Below, one piece after another: positions 59,666 to 64,000 of a DNA stretch of 64,000 bases. The position numbers were made by a program, and so were the translations under genes. The notes under the pieces are model-generated. The model did no database searches, was not told the DNA's origin, and saw nothing but the letters and a program-made list of their open reading frames with translations. Position 1 is the stretch's first letter; each line of letters starts with the position of its first letter. Source of the DNA: JAAYJT01 sp037446395 (GTDB lineage Bacteria; Bacteroidota; Bacteroidia; Bacteroidales; JAAYJT01); NCBI GenBank assembly GCA_037446395.1, contig JBBIIP010000002.1:1-64000 (forward strand), given 5' to 3'.

Positions 59666-60997
59666 TTAATTTAACAAGAAACTCATTAAAATACCTGCTG
59701 CAACTGCAGACCCGATTACGCCGGCAACATTGGGAGCCATAGCGTGCATAAGCAAGTGGTTCGACGGATCATATCTAAGGCCTTCCTGTTGTGCAACCCT
59801 TGCGCTGTCGGGCACAGCCGAAACCCCGGCTGCTCCGATTATCGGATTAATTTTTTGATCATCTGCTAAAAACAAGTTCATCACTTTGGCAAACATAACC
59901 CCACCAGCCGTTGCGATCATAAACGAAACTGCGCCGAGAATGAAAATAAATACTGACTGAGGCGACAAAAACACATCCGCCTGCGTTGAGGCCCCAACCG
60001 TCAAACCAAGAATCATGGTGATGATGTCTATAAGAGCGTTTCGGGCAGTGTCGGCCAAGCGCTTGGTTACACCGCTTTCTTTTAAAAGGTTGCCAAAAAA
60101 CAACATTCCGAGCAAAGGAAGCGCACTGGGAGCGATAAAGGTGGTAAGCAGCAGTCCGATGATCGGAAACAATATTTTTTCGACCCTGGATACAGAACGC
60201 GGAGGTTTCATTTTGATTACCCGCTCTTTTTTGTTGGTTAGCAGGCGCATAATTGGTGGCTGAATCACAGGCACCAATGCCATATATGAATAGGCTGCGA
60301 TCGCAATAGGCCCGATAAGTCGTGGTGCAAGTTGAGAAGAAAGGAAGATGGCCGTAGGACCATCGGCGCCTCCAATAATGCCAATTGAGCCGGCTTCTCT
60401 GGGATCAAATCCAAAAGCAAGGGCACCTAAAAATGTCATGAAAATACCCAGTTGGGCGGCAGCACCCAGCAACATCAGGCGCGGATTAGAGATCAGGGAA
60501 GAGAAATCGGTCATCGCGCCGATGCCAAGAAATATCAATGGTGGATAAATGCCTTTGGTCACCCCCATGTACAAATAGTTGAGCACACTACCCTCTTGAT
60601 AGATACCCAATTGCAGATTAAATCCGCCATCCTGAAAAAATGGGATATTCCCAAGCAAAATTCCGGTGCCGATTGGAATCAATAACAATGGCTCATAGTC
60701 GAATCGAATGGCGAGAAAAATAAAGAACAGACCAATAAAAAGCATGAGAATATTGCCAATTTTTGCATTCCGAAAACCAGTGTAACTCCAGAACCTTTTC
60801 AAGCCAGTTTCTGTTGCTTCTTCGGTTTCTTTGAGTAATTCGCTGATGTCTTTGTGGGTGTTGCTGTTCAGGCTTGTGTCACTTTTCGGCGATTGGTTAT
60901 GTGTCGTGTCGGTTACGGGCCGCTCAATTTGTGCAGCCACCATACTCACCATCGTAAGAATGCCAATGATGCCAAGAACCGTTAAAAATCTTTTCAT
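59666..60997 (-). CDS. oadB: Sodium-pumping decarboxylase, beta subunit
   Basis: A 443-residue OadB-family membrane protein with ten or so helices, which couples biotin decarboxylation to Na+ export. GADGPTAIFLS holds the conserved Asp region, with GVSAVPDSARVAQ at the C-terminal half. Unlike bacterial OadB of about 375 residues, it has an extra N-terminal part of about 90 residues: a signal-like helix (1-22), a polar Thr/Ser/Asn-rich linker and a further helix. It lies 27 bases behind the biotin carrier gene in the same operon. Confidence 0.9.
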   Translation of the reverse strand: MKRFLTVLGIIGILTMVSMVAAQIERPVTDTTHNQSPKSDTSLNSNTHKDISELLKETEEATETGLKRFWSYTGFRNAKIGNILMLFIGLFFIFLAIRFDYEPLLLIPIGTGILLGNIPFFQDGGFNLQLGIYQEGSVLNYLYMGVTKGIYPPLIFLGIGAMTDFSSLISNPRLMLLGAAAQLGIFMTFLGALAFGFDPREAGSIGIIGGADGPTAIFLSSQLAPRLIGPIAIAAYSYMALVPVIQPPIMRLLTNKKERVIKMKPPRSVSRVEKILFPIIGLLLTTFIAPSALPLLGMLFFGNLLKESGVTKRLADTARNALIDIITMILGLTVGASTQADVFLSPQSVFIFILGAVSFMIATAGGVMFAKVMNLFLADDQKINPIIGAAGVSAVPDSARVAQQEGLRYDPSNHLLMHAMAPNVAGVIGSAVAAGILMSFLLN

Positions 60998-61024
60998 TCT
61001 TGAGCTTGGTTTAGTTGTTGGTTG

Positions 61025-61447
61025 TCAGGCAATTTCCATTAACACATCTCCCTGAAGGATACTTTGGCCTGCAGTTACCCGGATATTTTTAATCACACCG
61101 TCTTTATCGGCCAGGACAACGTTTTCCATTTTCATGGCTTCATAGGTCACCAACTTTTCCCCTTTTTTAACCGAATCATTTTCTTTGACGAACACCTGTA
61201 GCACGATGCCGGGCAGGGGCGATAAAATATTATAAACCGGGGCAATTGTTTTTTTAATCTTGCTTTCTGCCCGGGTAGTTATTACCTCTGACCGCACAAG
61301 TTTCGGGGTTTTGGGTATTTTCAGCTCGCGGTGCACCTCAATGATATAGGGTGTACCGTTGACTTCAACCTCAGCGATGTTTTCTTCAAACTTTTTCAAT
61401 TCAACCTCGTACCGGTTGCCACTGATGGTAAATTCAAAACTCTTCAT
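61025..61447 (-). CDS. Biotin carrier protein of the sodium decarboxylase
   Basis: A 140-residue protein with a C-terminal biotinyl domain (about 70-140) whose EAMKMEN motif places the biotin on Lys106. The N-terminal 65 residues are a small strand-rich domain (EVEVNGTPYIIEVHR), linked by a short charged hinge. It lies between the OadG-like and beta subunit genes and would shuttle carboxyl groups from the carboxyltransferase to OadB. An acetyl-CoA carboxylase BCCP is an alternative; the operon argues against it. Confidence 0.92.
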   Translation of the reverse strand: MKSFEFTISGNRYEVELKKFEENIAEVEVNGTPYIIEVHRELKIPKTPKLVRSEVITTRAESKIKKTIAPVYNILSPLPGIVLQVFVKENDSVKKGEKLVTYEAMKMENVVLADKDGVIKNIRVTAGQSILQGDVLMEIA

Positions 61448-61486
61448 AACTGCATGATTTATTCAGGAATATTTATTTTACAGTTG

Positions 61487-61846
61487 CTAAATTTTATCAA
61501 GGCCGTAGATTTTTGAGCTCCACGGAGAATATCTTTTTGAAACCCTTTTGATTGTCATCACCGTATTTTCTGAATCATGGATTTCGGAGAAATAGAGGAT
61601 GAGAGCCATGCTGATGGCAGCATTTACCTCGCCCGTAATATTCAAATCTTTTTGGTTGGCTTGTTTGAATTTGCCCTGTTTGTTTAATTTCTGCCGGAGA
61701 TTCATTTGAATGACTCTCGGGATTAAGGTATAAACGTAATAGAGCGCTACCAATGCTAAAAACACGATCACATAGCCGACAACAGTCACCGTGAGGGCAA
61801 ATCCATCTATTGCCGATAAATCAAAACTTATTTTGGCCAGTTCCAT
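61487..61846 (-). CDS. oadG: OadG-like gamma subunit of the sodium decarboxylase
   Basis: A 119-residue protein with a single membrane helix (about 15-45: GFALTVTVVGYVIVFLALVALYY) followed by a basic cytoplasmic tail, the OadG pattern. The tail contains a hydrophobic stretch (VNAAISMALILYF) and a basic patch with SKRYSPWSSKIYG. OadG/MmdD assembles the complex. It lies between mmdA and the biotin carrier gene on the same strand. Confidence 0.78.
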   Translation of the reverse strand: MELAKISFDLSAIDGFALTVTVVGYVIVFLALVALYYVYTLIPRVIQMNLRQKLNKQGKFKQANQKDLNITGEVNAAISMALILYFSEIHDSENTVMTIKRVSKRYSPWSSKIYGLDKI

Positions 61847-61873
61847 AGTGCGATTGGTTTAGAAGGTATTTCA

Positions 61874-63433
61874 TTATAAAGGCATGTTGTTGTGTTTGCG
61901 CGGGGGATTGGTGTCCTTTTTTGTGGCCAGGGTTTGCAGGGCTCTAACCAGGCGGAAACGGGTATTGCGTGGTTCTATGATATCATCAATGAAGCCATGT
62001 CGGGCGGCAATGTATGGATTGGCAAATTTTTCGACATATTCAGCTTCTTTTTGGGCAATATATTTTGCCTTTTCCTCAGGGTTTTCAATTTTTTCAATAT
62101 AACTTCCTTCCAGAATTTCTATCGCCCCTTTGGCTCCCATCACTGCAATCTCAGCCGAAGGCCAGGCATAGTTGATATCTCCCCGCAATTGTTTTGAACT
62201 CATCACATCGTGGGCGCCACCGTAGGACTTGCGCAGAGTCACCGTAATTTTTGGAACGGTTGCTTCGCCATAAGCAAAGAGCAGCTTGGCTCCGTGAGAA
62301 ATTATACCTCCATGTTCCTGCCGGCTTCCAGGCAAAAATCCGGGCACATCAACAAGGGTAATCAGCGGAACGTTGAAGGCATCGCAAAAACGCACAAATC
62401 GGGCGGCTTTCTTTGATGCATCAATGTCGAGAACTCCAGCCAAAAAATTGGGTTGATTGGCTACAATCCCAACCGGAATGCCATTGAACTTGGCAAAACC
62501 AACAACAATGTTCTTGGCAAAATGGCGGTGCATCTCTAAAAACTCGTGTTCGTCGGCGATCGTATAGATGATGTCTTTCACATCGTATGGCTGATTTGGA
62601 TTTTCAGGAATGATTGTGTTCAGCACATCGTCGAGCCTGTCAATCGGATCTGTACACTCAGTAATGATAGGGTCTTCAAGGCAATTCGAGGGCAAATACT
62701 CCAAAAGCTTCCTAATCAGAAGAATGCCTTCATCTTCGCTTTCGGCCCTGAAATGAGCCACTCCCGATTTACCTGTGTGAATGATTGCGCCACCCAAATC
62801 TTCTACGCTTATCTCTTCACCTGTAACTGCCTTGGTAACTTTAGGCCCGGTTACAAACATATAGCTGTTTTTCTCGCTCATTATAATTACATCCGTAAGG
62901 GCGGGAGAATAAACGGCTCCTCCTGCACATGGCCCAAAAATTGCGGATATCTGCGGAACCACCCCTGACGCCATGATATTGCGCTGAAATATTTCTGCAT
63001 AACCTGCCAGGCTCATCACCCCTTCCTGTATGCGGGCGCCCCCACTATCGTTGATACCAATAATGGGTGCACCAACCTTCATGGCTTGGTCCATGATTTT
63101 ACAGATTTTGTTGGCAAATGTTTCGCTCAGCGAACCGCCCATCACCGTAAAGTCCTGAGAGAACACATAAACCACTCTGCCATCTATGGTACCATGCCCA
63201 GTGATGACCCCATCTCCTAAAAACTGTTGGTTTTCAAGGCCAAAATCACGGCATCGGTGGGTTACGAACATATCGTATTCTTCAAAACTACCTTCATCGA
63301 GCAACATTTCAATGCGTTCACGGGCGGTATTTTTACCTTTGGCGTGTTGTGCTTCATTGCGTTTTTCGCCTCCACCCAATTTGGCTTTTTCGCGCAATTC
63401 GATGAGTTCTTTGATTTTTTCCACTCTCTCCAT
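61874..63433 (-). CDS. mmdA: Methylmalonyl-CoA decarboxylase, carboxyltransferase subunit
   Basis: A 519-residue carboxyltransferase. HRCRDFG, SGGARIQEGVMSLAGYAEIF, FGPCAGGAVYSPAL, LVDVPGFLPGS and LRKSYGGAHDVMSSKQL are standard blocks shared with propionyl-CoA carboxylase beta. The operon with an OadG-like, a biotin carrier and an OadB-type gene, and the methylmalonyl-CoA epimerase next door, point to Na+-translocating methylmalonyl-CoA decarboxylase, turning methylmalonyl-CoA into propionyl-CoA. A propionyl-CoA carboxylase function in reverse is possible. Confidence 0.92.
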   Translation of the reverse strand: MERVEKIKELIELREKAKLGGGEKRNEAQHAKGKNTARERIEMLLDEGSFEEYDMFVTHRCRDFGLENQQFLGDGVITGHGTIDGRVVYVFSQDFTVMGGSLSETFANKICKIMDQAMKVGAPIIGINDSGGARIQEGVMSLAGYAEIFQRNIMASGVVPQISAIFGPCAGGAVYSPALTDVIIMSEKNSYMFVTGPKVTKAVTGEEISVEDLGGAIIHTGKSGVAHFRAESEDEGILLIRKLLEYLPSNCLEDPIITECTDPIDRLDDVLNTIIPENPNQPYDVKDIIYTIADEHEFLEMHRHFAKNIVVGFAKFNGIPVGIVANQPNFLAGVLDIDASKKAARFVRFCDAFNVPLITLVDVPGFLPGSRQEHGGIISHGAKLLFAYGEATVPKITVTLRKSYGGAHDVMSSKQLRGDINYAWPSAEIAVMGAKGAIEILEGSYIEKIENPEEKAKYIAQKEAEYVEKFANPYIAARHGFIDDIIEPRNTRFRLVRALQTLATKKDTNPPRKHNNMPL

Positions 63434-63531
63434 ATATTCTGAGTTAAAAAGAGAATTAATGTTATTTGTAAGAATTTAGATGTTTGGACTAAAAGTTGCC
63501 GGACTGCTAACCGATAATAACAAATGCGATG

Positions 63532-63583
63532 CTCGAATCAACATACTCAATACACGATGATAAGCTCAGCACATCGCTTTTTT
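63532..63583 (+). repeat. Right copy of the imperfect direct repeat flanking the decarboxylase block
   Basis: The partner of 59473-59521, same orientation, lying between mmdA and the methylmalonyl-CoA epimerase gene. The rest of the 290-base mmdA-mce gap (63434-63723) shows no other feature I can support. Confidence 0.5.
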
Positions 63584-63723
63584 ATAGTTCAAATGATCAT
63601 ATACTAATTTTCGCCGGTTTATTATTTTTCAACCAAACCCAACCGATAAGTCAAACTGATCGTTTGCCATCGGTCTTAATTAGTTTAGATTCCTCATACC
63701 CGATGTGCAAAATTTTTTTATCC

Positions 63724-64000
63724 CTACATGATATTTTTGTTTTCACAAAGTTCGGTAAGAACCCCCCCGGTCGATTTGGGATGCAGAAATGCAATATGCA
63801 GCCCTTCGGCCCCCTTGCGGGGTTGTTTATCAATCAAATGAATTCCTTTGGCTTCGGTTTCTGCTAAAACCGCCTCCAGGTCATTCACAGCAAAAGCAAT
63901 ATGATGAACCCCTTCTCCTCGCTTTTCAATAAACTTGCCAATTGGCCCATCCGGATCGGTGGATTCGAGCAACTCAATTTTGGTTTGTCCTACCATAAAA
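63724..64000 (-). CDS. mce: Methylmalonyl-CoA epimerase (partial, cut by the window edge)
   Basis: Only the C-terminal 92 codons or so are inside the window. TKIELLESTDPDGPIGKF, GVHHIAFAVNDLEAVL, and HIAFLHPKSTGGVLTELCE match the second half of the 130-140-residue glyoxalase-fold epimerase, including a metal-ligand His in GVHHIAF and the Glu in LTELCE. The first half must lie to the right of base 64000. It converts (S)- and (R)-methylmalonyl-CoA and precedes mmdA on the same strand, as is usual for propionate production in Bacteroidales. Confidence 0.9.
   Translation of the reverse strand, partial: FMVGQTKIELLESTDPDGPIGKFIEKRGEGVHHIAFAVNDLEAVLAETEAKGIHLIDKQPRKGAEGLHIAFLHPKSTGGVLTELCENKNIM

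Noticed and set aside
63724..64000. Methylmalonyl-CoA epimerase as a truncated pseudogene
   Set aside because: The frame stays open to the right edge, so it is cut by the window, not broken.
1..64000. CRISPR arrays, insertion sequences, phage or restriction/defence genes
   Set aside because: No regularly spaced repeats, transposase, integrase, nuclease-toxin or methylase families were recognised anywhere in the window.

Overview
The window looks like a chromosomal segment of a member of the Bacteroidota, most likely a Bacteroidales-like anaerobe or facultative organism that ferments amino acids. Evidence for this: gldE-gldD gliding/type IX secretion genes, a secreted metallocarboxypeptidase with a type IX (Por) C-terminal sorting domain, several PorT-like outer-membrane barrels, a CCDC81-type HU/SPOR protein, and many copies of the Bacteroidota promoter -7 element TAnnTTTG just upstream of starts. 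No insertion sequence, phage, integron or CRISPR array was seen. Nearly all of the window is core-genome style coding sequence, with no gene-free stretch over 300 bases.

Layout. 1-940: a CAT-anticodon tRNA (probably tRNA-Ile2) with terminator, and an outer-membrane barrel. 948-9601 (all minus): a complete leucine/ketone-body catabolic cluster: both methylcrotonyl-CoA carboxylase subunits, methylglutaconyl-CoA hydratase, an acyl-CoA dehydrogenase, HMG-CoA lyase, and both subunits of a 3-oxoacid CoA-transferase, with a thiol peroxidase inserted. 9640-18785: a barrel protein, a CAP-domain protein, a two-component pair, a polyprenyl synthase, a radical-SAM gene coupled to a small protein made of four 25-residue repeats, a B12-dependent ribonucleotide reductase and a half-size TSUP transporter. 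18901-28564: a giant pseudopeptidase/propeller/barrel protein, a metallo-hydrolase, a GT9 glycosyltransferase, tatD-asparaginase, tRNA-Ser(GGA) and an exbB-(membrane protein)-exbD-exbD operon. 28734-38303: a CPBP protease, ssb, gldE, gldD, an M14 T9SS cargo peptidase, mgtE and an M64 peptidase. 38430-44264: phosphate butyryltransferase and butyrate kinase, then csaA-like, CYTH, metallo-hydrolase, hemW and LysE genes. 44373-57997: recJ, an alkyltransferase-like protein, trmB, HU-SPOR protein, kdsB, PPSR, deoxynucleoside kinase, GH3 enzyme, ispE, lptG-like, tgt, GT2 and an ECF sigma factor. 58070-64000: Hsp20, udk and a Na+-translocating methylmalonyl-CoA decarboxylase block (mmdA, oadG, biotin carrier, oadB) next to methylmalonyl-CoA epimerase, which runs off the right edge.

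How it fits together. The leucine cluster would turn isovaleryl-CoA into acetyl-CoA and acetoacetate, and the CoA-transferase would activate acetoacetate. Ptb-Buk could recover ATP from butyryl- or branched acyl-CoA. The epimerase and sodium-pumping decarboxylase would turn methylmalonyl-CoA into propionyl-CoA while building a Na+ gradient. These are inferences from gene content.

The least explained items are the 25-residue-repeat protein translationally linked to a COG0731 radical-SAM enzyme, an imperfect direct repeat flanking the decarboxylase block, and the 1106-residue envelope protein with a dead metallopeptidase-like N-terminus. Several enzymes also carry unusual active or metal sites: a TGT without its three zinc cysteines, an MGMT-family protein with PAHR in place of PCHR, and a short-chain-type acyl-CoA dehydrogenase where an isovaleryl-type enzyme was expected. 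I did not find a clear new defence or mobile system here.
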